Positions 44,674-56,700 of a stretch of 64,000 bases of DNA are shown here, piece after piece (within the stretch, counting starts at the first letter, position 1; each line of letters starts with the position of its first letter). Source of the DNA: Aquilaria yunnanensis (taxonomy: Eukaryota; Streptophyta; Magnoliopsida; Malvales; Thymelaeaceae); assembly GCA_039654915.1 (NCBI GenBank), contig CM077597.1, forward strand, positions 80,602,001-80,666,000, given 5' to 3'. The position numbers were made by a program, and so were the translations under genes. The notes beneath the pieces are model-generated. The model had not been told where the DNA came from. It ran no database searches and saw nothing but the letters and a program-made list of their open reading frames with translations.

Positions 44674-45376
44674 ATGTGTTTAGCTCCTTTAAGTTTGCTG
44701 GTGCATGTGTTTAGGGTCATAGCTAGCATGTGTGGGGCTTTTATTAGTGCAAAATTTACATCTAGTTACTGACCAAATTATCCAACCGGTCCGTAAAAGA
44801 AGTCACTTGCTGGACTGCTTAATTACGTTGGGTCTCACTGACTAGACTACTCTAGCACTGCGGGTACCATAGGACCAAAAGAAATGTATATTTCAAGTGA
44901 TCTTTGTGTAATGCAGTGATGACTTAATCTGGAGTAACGTTTGAATTTGAAGACGTTTTTTGTAAGCTGAGAACTTTTAGTGTTCATTTTACTAAATGTA
45001 AAACATTTTAGGACTATTTTGGTATTTTCTCCAAAAAATTAATGGTTTTGCTTCAACCGACAAACTTCTTAATCACGTCGCTTGCATGGTTTAAATAAAA
45101 GAAAATGATAGGTTTCAATGCCATCTATTGCCACCCTAGTCCCGGCATTGCCGGTAAAACGGCAAAGTTTTGGGGATACCAAATTTGGGGTTCTGGATTT
45201 GAGTCCCCTTCCCCATCCCTCCTTCTCAAATCACATAAATGTTTTTAGAGTTGTTTGGTTGTCTTTTGATATTCCAAATGGTTGCCAAGCATCTCCTCCC
45301 TATAGTATAGCTGATTCTAATTATTAAATCACTGTCAATTTAGAGTTTTGGATAGAATATGGTAAATCTAGCAAAG
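44674..45376. other. Upstream region of the terpene synthase
   Basis: Promoter side of the minus-strand gene. TAATAAAAG on the minus strand at 44739-44747 is a possible TATA-like element, about 70 bases upstream of the ATG. Nothing else coding is seen. The last 50 bases are a partial copy of a minisatellite unit that resumes after the Copia element at 53264. Confidence 0.4.
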
Positions 45377-46805
45377 AGATGTGTTGGCTCAAGTACAACA
45401 AATAGGGAGTGAATTAGTCGAACTCCAAAAATTAACGAAAATGAGATTTTAATCGTTTAAACCAAAATATAATTTAAGGAGCTCAAATAAACCTATTCTA
45501 AGCAGAAAATGATTACCACAATGATCCTAAATTTTGCTTTGAAGTATTTTTTAAAACAAACAACTTTAACTAATGAAGAAAGACAAATCACCAAATAATG
45601 ATCAAGCAAGTAGAAGGAGAGAAGCTTGCATATAAGGATTTTTATAGAGATTCGATCTCTCCTCTTAAAGGCCTACTCCACCAATCTAGTTCACCACTTG
45701 AGATTTTTATTTTTATTTTAAATGTCAAGAGTACACAAAGACACGCACTCATTTGGTAGCTCTCTCTACCACTAACACTAACTAGTTTTTGTAGAAGCTA
45801 ACTAGAAACCTCATCAACACCCTTTCCCTATTAGTTTTCCTAGAAACTAACTAGAAATCTCACCAAATTGTGTTTACAAGGTTATAACCTCACACTACTA
45901 AAAAAATTATTTTTTCCAATGGCCAAGTCGTTGGAAACTGTGAAAAAAAATTGACTATTGTAAAAAAAAATTTCCAACAACTTGACCGTTGGAAGTGTTG
46001 AAAAATTTCCAACGGGCACTTTTCCAATGGCCTAAACCGTTGGAAAATAGTGAGTTAAATTATACATCTTAGTATTTATTGTTTCCAATGGCTTCATTTT
46101 TATTTTTCCAACTGCCTAGGCCGTTGGAAAACATTTTTATTTTCCAACTGCCTAAGCTGTTGGAAATTTTTTTTATTTTTCTAACTGCCTAAGTCGTTGG
46201 AAATATTTTTATTTTTTCCAACTGCCTAGGCCGTTGGAAACTATATAAGTTAAAATGTACATCTCAGTATTTATTGTTTCCAACAGCTTTGGCCATTGGA
46301 AAATATTTCTATTTTTCCAACAGCCTAGGCCGTTGGAAAATATTTAAGTTTAAATGTGTATCTCAGTATTTATTGTTTTCAACGGCTTAATTCGTTGGAA
46401 AACATTTTATTTTTCCAACAGCCTAAGCAGTTGGAAAATAATTTTATCATAATATATGTGATAATATGTATTTATCATACTATATTAGTATAATATAAAA
46501 TTTATCATAATATAATATATTATATGTTAAAATGTATCATAATATACAATGTGTCATAATATATCATAATTATAAATATTATTATAAATATTCATAAGAA
46601 TATGTATATATATTATATTATAAATATTTATTATAATATGTATGCATGTATGTATGTATGTATATATGTATGTATGTATATCATATATAAAATATTTATC
46701 ATATTTATTGTATAATTTTAGAAAGTAAGTAATTATTTTGAAAATATTTGCCATAAAAACAACAACAACAACAATAATAATAGTAATACATATATATATA
46801 TATAT

Positions 46806-46854
46806 TGGGCCAAAAAAGCCCAAACCCAACCCTAACTGACCCTAACTATAAATA
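46806..46854 (+). promoter_or_regulatory. Site II / telo-box / TATA block in CACTA copy 2
   Basis: TGGGCC (46806-46811), GCCCA, AACCCAACCCTAAC and CCCTAAC, then TATAAATA (46847-46854). TGGGCY (site II) plus AAACCCTAA-like telo-boxes mark promoters of plant ribosomal-protein and other growth genes. Copy 1 keeps the telo-box and TATA but has a changed site II. Confidence 0.6.
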
Positions 46855-46856
46855 CT

Positions 46857-47348
46857 ATGACTTACCCAGTTACCCTCCCAACCCCTCCCCGTCTCTACCT
46901 CCTCCGGCGCTTCATCTCCCTCTCCCTCCTCTCAGCGTTTCGTCTCTGTCCTCTTCGTTTTCGGCTTCGTCTCCTCTCTTCATCTCCGGCTTTGTCTCTG
47001 GCTCCTCTCACCCTCTCTGTCCCTTCCTCTCAGCCTAACCCTTTCCTCGCGCCCTCTCCGTCTTCGTCTCACCCCCTCATTTTGGCCCTCTCTTCATCCT
47101 CTCAGCCCTCTCTGTCTCCGTCTCTCCCTCTCCCTCCTCTCCGATCGCCGGTGTCCGCTAGTGCTTCTCTTCTCCGCCGTGCTCATCGCTCTCATACGGA
47201 GCATTTCTTCTTCTCACGCTTTGGCCTCCACAGCCGCCGTGCTCATCGGCCTCAGTCCGTCGTGCTCATCGGCCTCAGTCCGTCGGTGACCACCGCTTCA
47301 ACGTCCTCCTCGCCTCCACGCCTTCCTTGGTGGCCGGATTATGTTTAG
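46857..47348 (+). other. Cargo reading frame of CACTA copy 2, coding status doubtful
   Basis: Open for 163 codons and rich in Ser, Pro and Leu, starting just after the TATA box. The corresponding stretch of copy 1 (28255-28680, minus) is also open but differs by indels and has a different peptide. No domain is recognised. C/T-rich DNA opens such frames by chance, so it may be a captured 5' UTR or a fragment of a gene. Confidence 0.3.
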
Positions 47349-49599
47349 ATCTGTTTCAGATTTTCGATTTGGGGTTGAAATTTTGATTATGTTTAGATCT
47401 GTTTCAGATTTTCAATTTGGGGTTGAAATTTGTTTTATTTTTTTTTATTTTTGATTTTTGTTTAGATCTGTTCGGATATTTTTATTTTTGGTTCAGATTT
47501 GTTCATTTTTTTATTTTTAATTTTGGTTATATCTCTTTCATATGTTTAGATTTGTTCTTATATTTTTAATTTTGTATGTTTAATCTTTACTTCAGATTTG
47601 TTTGGATTTTTTCTTTTTTATGTTGGTTAGATATGTTTGTATTTTTGGTTTGATTGATTTTTGTGTTAGATTTGTTAGATTTTGTATTTTTCTGTTTTTT
47701 AGATTTTTGTAATAATGTAAATATAATTTATGTAATAATAATTTTAATTTTTTGAACTAATTTAAAATATAATTTTGTATATCTAAAATAATAAATATAA
47801 ATTATTTAATAATATATATTTTTTATTTCTTGAAATATTTTTCTAATGGCCATAGCCGTTGGAAACTTCCATTGGCTTGAGCCGTTGGCAATTTTCCAAC
47901 AGCCCTAACCATTGGAAAATTATTTCACTATTCAAAAAAAAGAATCTAAAAAAAAGCCATTGGAAATTTCCATCGGCCCATTTCCAACTGCCTATCCATT
48001 GGAAGTACCAACAACTTATCATTGGGCCGTTGGATTTTTTTTTCCAACATATGATTTACCAACGGCCAGGTTTCCAACGGCTTCGTGTTGGAAATTATCA
48101 ATTTTCTAACACAAGGCCGTTGGAAATGGCTGCTGAAAGATGGCTTTTTTTTAGCAGTGTCAAATAATAGCACCCTTACTAGATATACAAGTGAAAGCAT
48201 AATCTCTATTGGCAAATGTCAAATTTAGCACACTTAATTTGATCTAGATGATGGATTATCACTTCTAATAGCCAAGAGTTCTTCCTAAAGTGTTTCTCTA
48301 TGTTTTTATACTTATTTGGGAGCCAGAGAGATGTTGAAGAGCCATTGGGAAGGTTAAAAAAGTCCCCTAAAAAACTGGTGAATCTTGTTGTCAATTTTAA
48401 TATAGAATTGCTTCTGTCGCCTAGTTTCACCCGGATGAAAAACTTTTACTCGGTTGAAATTTCAGTTTCATATTGTCACCTAAGGTTTGATCTCCAATGG
48501 CTAGATTGCTAATTAATGAGGTGTTAGCACCCAACCGACGTGGTAATCTGATGTCGCACAAATTGAAATTGAAATTTCAAAGTATTTTTGAACCGAAGAA
48601 TCGTGTGCAGGTTTAGAATAAACTTTTCACCCGGTTGAAAAACCTTCACTTGAGTGATTTTTTTTTTCTAGAACCAAAGTGCTCTCTGGTTTGAAAAATT
48701 GCTCCAATTTCAACACGTTGAAAAACTTTCACCTTGTTGAAACTGTAGCTCTAGGTTTTTTTTACTTCCAAACTTCATAATTTCAACGAATTTTGCACCA
48801 AAATGATTTCTTCTTTCACAAGGAATGCTTGAATTACCAAAAATACTTGAAATATACTTAAGAAACAATTTTCCTTTCAAAGATCAAAACTGTATCAACA
48901 AGAGACCAATATATAATTTTTAAAATAGAGCCTTGAAACACATATTTGTTATCATCAAAATTAAATAAATATGAGTTACAAGTGGAATAAATCCAACAAT
49001 CTACCTCTTTTTGATGATGACAAAATAACCTTTCAAAAAGCATATATAACGTCCAACAAATAAGATAAACACTACTTCTTTCCCATTCATCAAATATTCT
49101 TCAATTTTAACTTTCCCCCATTTTTTTCATAATAAAAAAGACATATAGATCATAAAAATAAATCATGAAAAATTCTGAAGCATGGTTATCACAACATGCA
49201 ACAAGCTCACCATTAATCAAGACATACAAACTCTAAGGTATTTTTACAAGAAACACATACTCCCATTAACTTCAAGTATATAAAACATTTTTTCACCTTT
49301 TTAAATAAACAAAATAACCAAATATCAACTAATAGACTAGCAACATTATTAACATAAGGTCATATCATAAAAAACTATTGGAACAAATCCAGAATGATCA
49401 TGGTAACATCAAGCACATGACATATTTTCCAAGAAATAATAATCAAATCATATTCATCAAGTAACATATCATAACCAAATAGCTCAATGCATGAATAATT
49501 ACCATTAACCAATAAAAAATCAACAATGTTACACATTAGAGCTTTAATCTTAAGCATTTGTCATTGGGGTCCAAGTTCCTTCCTTCCTCACAAATGCTT

Positions 49600-51870
49600 A
49601 GAGCCTCATGTAGAATCATTCTTTGATTGTTCCATACTTTGGCACCCTACATGAGATTTTAAGCTTTGATTTTTGATACTCAAATTTCTTTGGGTCTATG
49701 AGGGTTAGTTCCAATGTTTTTAGTTCCTTTAAGAACCCATACTAACTTGTAGCCAATAGGAACATTTTCTCTTTTGAACATGCATTCATATGAATAATGA
49801 CCTTTTTTACCACAAGCATGACATGTTACAAATGAACCACTCATGGATGATGAAGATGCACCAATAAACCTAATTCCAAATTTCTTTTCCTTAAGTAAAG
49901 AATCATAGCCTATACCCACTTTTCATAAACACCTTTTTGAGCATCAAGCAACAAATCAAGGTTTTTTTTTACTTTTGATAAATTTAGGCAAAGATTGGGT
50001 GAGATCAAAATTTTCCTTTTTTAGTTCATCTATTTCTTTAGTCAAGGAAGCATTTAAGAGTTTCAATTCACTTACATGTTTAGCAAGGTTTTTAGAATCC
50101 TTGTAAAAAGCATTGAAAGCATTTTGCAATTTTAGATAGTCACTACCTATGGATATGTATGAGCTAGAAGAGTCACTTAAATAGTTGTTTACCTCATCTT
50201 CCTCTTTTGCCATAAGACATAGACAGGAATGGCTTTGATTTGTTGAAGAGGCTTCATCTTCATCTATCATCAAGCACAAATTGATATATTTACTTGAATC
50301 ATTTGAAGTTTAGCTCTTACTTGAGGTTTGGTCACTATCATTCCATGTCCTTGTCACCTTTCCATTTTTCTTCTTACTTCATTTCTTTTGCTTCCCATAC
50401 TTCTTTTTCTTGTTCAATGGACAATCAAATTGGAGATGTCTGAGCTCCTTACAATTGTAACAAATAACTTCATCCTTTTTCTTGGAGTGTTTTCCTTTGC
50501 TCTTTTCATGCTTCTCCTTTTTGAACTTCTTATTTCTTGATTTCTTGAACATCTTACTAAACTTCCTTGCCAAGAGGGCCGCATCAATCTCTCTATCTTC
50601 ACTTGATGATATGTGGTCATCTTGAGTCTTTAAAGCCATTGACTTATTCTTCTTGATGTGTAACAACCCAAGTCTAGAACCGTTCAATGAAACACCTGCC
50701 TACACCACATGGGCTATCCTTTGAAGAATGAAAAGCGCTAGGTGCTTGTGCTCTGGAACTTGAGTTTATATGTCCACATAAGGCTTTTCACATTTCACGC
50801 GTGTAGGATTTAGGGGTATTACAAACTCCCCCCCTTATGTACCCAATGTTTTCGTTGGGGTCAGTCGGATTACTTGGTTCCCTGGACAAAATAATCTCTT
50901 TAATCGGATTATTTAGCCCCTGACCAAGTAGGCTCTCAAATCCAGGATTAGTCTCGGTTGATGATGCATGTGCACACCTATTATGGCACATTATTGAGGT
51001 CCCGGGTTAGCTTTAATAACATCTGTGATGACCTAAGTTCCAAAACCGTTCAACAAAACACTTGCCCACACAACATGAGCTATTCTTTGAAAAAAGATAA
51101 GCGCTAGGTGCTTGTGCTCTGAAACTTGAGCTTATATGTCCATATGAGGCTTCCCACATTTCACCCATGTGGGATATGAGGGTGTTACATGATGTATCTT
51201 TCCTTAACTTTCTCCTTTATCTCATAAGTCAACAACTCTCCAAAGAACTCATCCATATGTATGGTTTTTATGCTTCATCTTTCATTGATGGCTTCAACTA
51301 TGTTCTTCCATGACAGAGGTAAGCTCCACAAGATTTTCTCACCAACTCCTCATTTGTATATTATTTCCCAAGCAACTCGAGTGGTGTGAGGATCTTATTG
51401 AATCTCCTAAACATGTTTTAAATGCTTTGATTTGTTTCCATGGTGAACAACTCATATGCCCTCACAAGCATATGCATCTTGGTGTCTTTCACTTGTGTTG
51501 TTTCTTCATATGTGACCAATAGCTTGTTCTATATATCCTTAGCATTTCCACAAGAAGAAACCAAATTGAATACATTTAGGGTTAGTGCACAATAAATAAT
51601 ATTCATTACCCTTGTATTCATAGTGTACATGAGATCATCCTCCGGTTCATATTTCGTTTAATTTTTTGGCACTTGGTTCCCATCAACCATTTTTGTGGGA
51701 ATTCTAGGACCATCCTTATTGATCCTCCAAAGAACATGATCAATTACTTAGATATGAATCTTCATTCTAGTTTTCCACCAATTAAAATTTGTAAAATCAA
51801 ACAATGGTGGTCTAGATGGACTTCACCATTCAAGATGCATAAAACTAATAGTTGCCATGGATTTTTTGAT
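49600..51870 (-). pseudogene. Copia gag remnant, interrupted by a TRIM
   Basis: Read leftwards: RPPLFDFTNFNWWKTRM near 51780 (gag start), MNTRVMNIIYCAL near 51600, and SWKNIVEAI near 51290 (UBN2-type gag core). YIKKNKSMALKTQD follows across the TRIM, then the zinc knuckle CYNCKELRHLQFDC near 50420-50460. After a coiled-coil-like region (49956-50279) comes a second knuckle, CHACGKKGHYSYEC, near 49790-49835. Several in-frame stops make it non-functional. Gag packages retrotransposon RNA. Confidence 0.85.
50659..51189. mobile_element. TRIM element (531 bp) in Copia gag
   Basis: Two short direct LTRs, 50659-50823 (TGTAACAACCCAAG to GTATTACA) and 51024-51189 (TGTGATGACCTAAG to GTGTTACA), share GCGCTAGGTGCTTGTGCTCT. 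The whole is flanked by the perfect 5-bp duplication TGATG (50654-50658, 51190-51194). The interior of about 200 bases is non-coding. The CCCCCCC run directly after the left LTR looks like a polypurine tract seen from the other strand, suggesting minus orientation. I saw no 5S rRNA-like boxes, so it is probably not Cassandra. Confidence 0.86.
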
Positions 51871-51921
51871 TTTAGAACCGTACAGTTTTGAAAAAAAAAA
51901 TTACTAAGCCCTGGTACCAAT

Positions 51922-53258
51922 TGTTGGCTCAAGTGCAATCAAGAGGGGAGGTGAATTCATTGAATTCCAAAAATCACCAAAAATGAAATTTTAATCTTTT
52001 AAACCAAAATGCAATTTGAGGAGCTCAAATAAACCTATTCTAACCAGAAAATGACTACCACAATAATCCTAAATTTTTCTTTGAAAGCTTGCTTTGAAGT
52101 GTTTTTGAAAATAAACAACTTCAACTAATGAAGGAAGACAAATCACCAAGCAATGGTCAAGCAAGTAGAAAGAAGGAAACTTGCACACAAGGATTTTTAT
52201 ATAGGTTCGGTCTTTCCTTTTGAGAGCCTACTCTTCATCTCAAGTTCATCACATGAGAGGTTTCTTCTTCATTATAAATGTCAAGAGTACACAAAGACAC
52301 ACTCTTTTGGTAGCTCTCTCAACCACAAACACTCACTAATGTTCCTTGAGGCTAATTAGAAACCTCACCAACTCAATCTCACAAAATGTTGTTTACATGG
52401 TTACAATATCAAATAATAGCATTATTGTTAGATATACAAGTGAAAGCATAAACTCTCTCGGCAAATCTCAAATTTAGCACACTTGATTTGATCTAGATGA
52501 TAGATTCTCACTTCTAATAGCCAAGAGTTCTTCTTAAAGTGTTTTTTCATGTTTTAATACTAATTTGGGAGTCAAAGAGACGTCAAGGAGCCGTTGGGAA
52601 TGTCAGAAAAGTCCCTTGAAAAACTTGTGAATGTTGCTGCCAATTTTGACAGGAAATTGCCTTTGTCGCCTAGTTTCACCTAGATAAAAAACTTTTACTC
52701 AGTTGAAATTTCGGTCTCATATCGTCACCCAAGGTTTGATTTCCAACGGCTAATTCCTAATTAATTAGGTGCTAGTGCCTAACCCACGTAGTAATCTGTT
52801 GTGGCATAAATTTAAAATGAATTTCCAAAGTATTTTGGAACTGAAGAATCTCACGTAGGTCTGAAATGAACTTTTTATCCGATTGAAAAAATTTCACTTG
52901 AGTGATTTTTTTTGTCCAGAACAAAAATACTCTCATATTTGAAAATTTGCTCCAGTTTTAATATGTTAAAAATTTTTCATCCTGTTGAAACTGTACCTCC
53001 AAGTTTTTTTTACTTTCAGACTTCCAAACTTCAATGAATTTTGCACCAAAATGATTTCTTCTTTCACAAGCAATACTTGAATCACAAAAAATACTTGAAA
53101 TATACTTAAGAAATAATTTTTCTTTTAAAGATTAAAACTTGATCAATAAGAGACTAATGTATAAATTTTTAAATAGAGCCTTGAAATACATATAACAAGT
53201 ATATTTTATTATTATTAAAATCAAATAAATATGAGTTATGAGTGGAACAAATCGAACA
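51922..53258 (-). repeat. 5' LTR of the Copia element
   Basis: 1,337 bases, uninterrupted, with the same termini as the left LTR. Primer-binding site adjacent at 51908-51919. The two LTRs differ at many sites, so the insertion is not recent. Confidence 0.9.
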
Positions 53259-53263
53259 AGGTG

Positions 53264-53420
53264 GCTATTAGTCTTCAATAATTTAATCAAACCATTGACA
53301 AGACATTTTAAATATCGAATCACCATCAATTCAGCGTTTTGGATCGAGTATGCCATATCTAGTCAAGGGCTGGACCCGAGGCCTTCAATAATTTAATGCA
53401 GCCATTGACCAGGGATACGC
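53264..53420. repeat. 108-bp minisatellite flanking the Copia element
   Basis: CTTCAATAATTTAAT recurs at 53273 and 53381. The unit's GTTTTGGATCGAGTATG part at 53336 is matched by GTTTTGGATAGAATATG at 45346, left of the Copia element. The element therefore inserted into a pre-existing array of at least two and a half units. Confidence 0.65.
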
Positions 53421-54477
53421 CGGAGAGTTTGTCCAATTTTTCAATAGCTAAGTAGAAAAATATAGGACTTCACAAACCCTTATCACACCTAGTTTCTAGC
53501 CAAGAAAGGATTATGGCACCGCTGCCACCAAGACTCCAAGAGAGTTGGAATTTAGTTCATGTGTTCACCTTAAAAAAAAAAACAAAAAAAAAAAAAAACA
53601 AAAAAAGTAGAGTTATTAGGTTCCTTAGCAACCAATTGAGCTTAATTAAAAACAGTAAAACAGCTAAAACTTTTTTTTTTTTTGCAAATCACATTATTTC
53701 ATCAATAAAAGTGTCTTCAGTTGTTCAATAGGGTGACAAAGAAGACATCTAAAAAGTGAGGTTGGCGGTTTAACTCTTATCACATCAATATTTTCCACTT
53801 ATAAAATGCTTCTTAATTATTAAAAAATAATAAAAAATAAACAAAAGCACGTGGCTTTCTCTCTTTGACTCGTTCATGGTCTACTTCCACACGTCTAAAT
53901 TGGTCCACAACAAAACCAACTAGTCCGCCTTGGCAATTACTAGCGTCAAAGTCATGTGCCAAAAATTAGTTCAATCTTTACTTTTCTATTTTTTTAGGGG
54001 TCTAGAAGTAATATCATATTGATAATCACATTTTTATAACTTTTCCTTACTCAACCTAAAAAATTATACTAATCTAGAGTTTTATGTGCTTAAGAAGAAA
54101 TAGCAAAGATCAATGATAAATTTGTCTACCAAAAAAGTTCTATGATAAAATTTTTCTCTGCATACACTTACTTCAGTGATTATTTGTCCTTTTTGTGCCT
54201 CTAAAATTGACAAACAGGTGAGTGGAAAATTCCGTCTTTACTTCTCTCTGTTTTTGTTTTTTTTTTTGGTTCTAAAAGTATTATCATTTGAAATCTTAGT
54301 ACTTTATTTATTTAATCACTTATTTATAACATTTCCTTGCTCAGCCTGGAAAATTATAATAAAAATATGTTTTAGAAAACAAATATTTTTGGATTATTTT
54401 TCAGGTATTCTAAAATCTTGAGTTTCAGGTGCTTAAGAAAAAATAGTAAAGACAAGATCCTATTTCATAATATTTAA
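53421..54477. other. AT-rich spacer
   Basis: No gene. Poly(A)-like runs lie at 53572-53608 and a T run at 53670-53681. Short similar segments near 53990-54060 and 54225-54360 (TTTTTGG/GGTCTARAAGTAATATCAT-like, CTTACTCARCCT) suggest another old local duplication. Confidence 0.4.
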
Positions 54478-56224
54478 AAATAAAACAGATTCCTCCGAAG
54501 TACAAAACCATCATTTGGAAGTGTGTTCAAAACTCTCTTCCCACTAGAGTTGAACTGACCAATAGGGGTATGCCAGTTCAGGCTACTTGTCCTAGATGTG
54601 AGAAGGAAGATGAAGATTTAGACCATCTCTTCCTTCATTGTATTCACTCGTTTGATGTCTGGGAAGGCACTTCAGGGATTAATCAACCTAGTAGGCGTGA
54701 TGACTTTAATTTCTTGGTTATTGTGTAATCTCTTTACTCATTTTGCCTAGCAATCTGAAAACTGTAATAAAATATTAATTACCTTGTGGATTATTTGGCT
54801 GGGATGAAATTAAAAAGTTTTTCAGGATACAAGGTGGACCATAGATCAAATTCTTAGGCAAAAGGACATTTTTCTCACTGAGATCCGCTAAGCAAAAATC
54901 ATAAAAATCACATCCTTTAATCCATGCTCCCGAGAGGCCAATCAAAAGTATGGGGATCCAATCAAGCTTTGCTACGACCTATAATCATGCAAGTTAATGG
55001 GGCTTGGAATCCTTTAACAGAAAAAGGAGATGGTGCTTGGTATTATCAGAATACTGCTTTCTTTAGTTCTCAAGGGTTTAGCTGTATGCTAGGCATTACT
55101 GCTTCAGCACTAGTTTCTAAGGTCACAGCTATTTATTTTGCCTTAAGGGATGCTAAGGTGGTGTTTGGATGTGGAAAACAGTTTTCTTTTTCTTTTTTTC
55201 TGTTTCTAGTTTTCATTTTCTATGTATAGTTTTCTAAAATATTTTTCAGAAAACATGTTTAGTTGTTTTCATAAGAAAACAATTTTCTAAAAATGATAAA
55301 TAGAAAAACATTTTTAGTTAAGAAAATTTTTTTCATAGCAAGGTTATATATTCTTACATTATTAAAATATACAAATATATAACTCATATAAAACAAAAAA
55401 AAAACATGTTCATTTGATTAAAATAAATGCTATCATAGTCACAATAAGGAAAGATTATTAAGAAATAGTGCTTTACGATAAAAAAATCAATTAAAATGCA
55501 GAGGTAACTACAACAAAAGAAAAATCAAATTCAAAAAATAACAAATACCAACTTCAAAATCCAAAAATTAAACCATTTTTTATTAATAAAAGATTATTTG
55601 AGACAACAGTAGTTACAAGTCTTGCTAGGTGAAATTTAATACATAGGTGTATAGAAGTATAACTACTCAGTAATTCCAATAAAAATAAGGCTTTATGGTT
55701 ACAATTAAAACACTTTAGCTTGGGCCTCAATTCACTTCAGCAACAAAATCCATGATCTGATTCTATCAGTACCTAAGAAAACAAGAAACAAAAGTATACA
55801 ATTTCAGTCAAATACTTAACAATAACAATGCCTAATTTAGAGTAGGCAATAACTAGCACAACTTCTATTCTAGACTAATTACATGCGGATTAACTAATGA
55901 CTCTGAGATTTTGGTACCAATAATCAACTTCCTAGCCCTACTTGAACCGTGATAACCATTAATCACCATAACTCAAAAATCAAGCAATAATTAACTAGTT
56001 CAAACAAAAGTTTTAAAAAAAAGAAGGTTTATTGAATAACAACCAAAGGAATACAAAATGACATCGAAACGTATACGGTAGTAGTACACGAACCGGCAGC
56101 GGAAGAACAGAGACATTTTAGCAACAACAACAAAGAACTAAACATACAAAGTGCAACTTGAAAGAAGCAAAGACGAAGGAAAGAGTAGGCAACCAGTTTT
56201 ATCCTATTTGTACGCTAAGCCAGC

Positions 56225-56700
56225 AGATCTCACTGTTCAGACACCAAAATTTCAAACTTTAAAATTTCCAGTAAACTACACATATATGATTATAATTATG
56301 CTAAATATCAGCTCCAAATGCATCACATGAATTATTGTATAATTTATGACATTTCAGTTCGCTGCTGTTCAGTGGCTCCATTTCCAATGTAACCACATTG
56401 TACTAATATAGATATATCTCACTGCTCAAACACCAGAATTTCAAACCGTAAAATTTCCAGTAAAGTGAACATATAAGGTTATAATTCTACTAAATATCAG
56501 CTCCAAATATGCATCACATGAATTATAGCATAATTTAGAACAGTTCAGTTCGTTGTTGTCCAGTAGCTTCAGTTCTAGCACACCCATGTTGTACTGAAAC
56601 AGTCATATTTCACTGCTCAGACATCAGAATTGCAAACCATAAAATTCCAAGTGAACTACACTTACAAGGCATAAATTTGCTAAATATTAGCTTCAAATAA
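56225..56700. repeat. 190-bp tandem repeat inside the Harbinger element
   Basis: About two and a half units start near 56228, 56417 and 56609. Landmarks are CACTGYTCARACAYCARAAT, TAAATATYAGCTYCAAAT and CATCACATGAATTAT. Divergence between units is moderate. Confidence 0.82.

Larger units (their letters stand above)
45893..48159. mobile_element. Non-autonomous CACTA element, copy 2 (2.27 kb)
   Basis: The left end is CACTACTAAAAAAA and the right end, reverse-complemented, CACTGCTAAAAAAA, flanked by the 3-bp duplication TCA (45890-45892, 48160-48162). The subterminal CCAACGGC/GCCGTTGG repeats are as in copy 1. The middle carries the same cargo in the opposite orientation: a promoter-like block at 46806-46854, then a C/T-rich ORF (46857-47348), ending CGCCTCCACGCCTTCCTTG near 47310, which closely matches copy 1. 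No transposase. Confidence 0.9.
45382..48998 (-). repeat. 3' LTR of the Copia element, split by CACTA
   Basis: About 1,347 bases once the CACTA element (45893-48159) and its 3-bp duplication are left out, matching the 1,337-base right LTR. Starts TGTTGGCTC, ends ATCCAACA. Confidence 0.88.
45382..53258 (-). mobile_element. Non-autonomous Copia LTR retrotransposon (gag only), with nested insertions
   Basis: Two LTRs of matching sequence, 45382-48998 (interrupted) and 51922-53258, both running from TGTTGGCTCAAGT to (A/T)C(C/G)AACA on the plus strand. The target duplication is AGATG/AGGTG with one mismatch. The element is read on the minus strand: 5' LTR at the right, a primer-binding site TGGTACCAGGGC (51908-51919, close to the initiator-Met tRNA type), decayed gag, then a polypurine stretch (48999-49022) before the 3' LTR. 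Protease, integrase, RT and RNase H are absent, so it needed a helper. A CACTA element lies in the 3' LTR and a TRIM in gag. Confidence 0.88.

Noticed and set aside
50659..51189. TRIM as Cassandra (5S rRNA-containing)
   Set aside because: I could not find 5S-like internal promoter boxes in its LTRs.
54924..55229. 101-codon ORF as an independent gene
   Set aside because: Its first part is LINE RNase H and its end is Harbinger terminal sequence.
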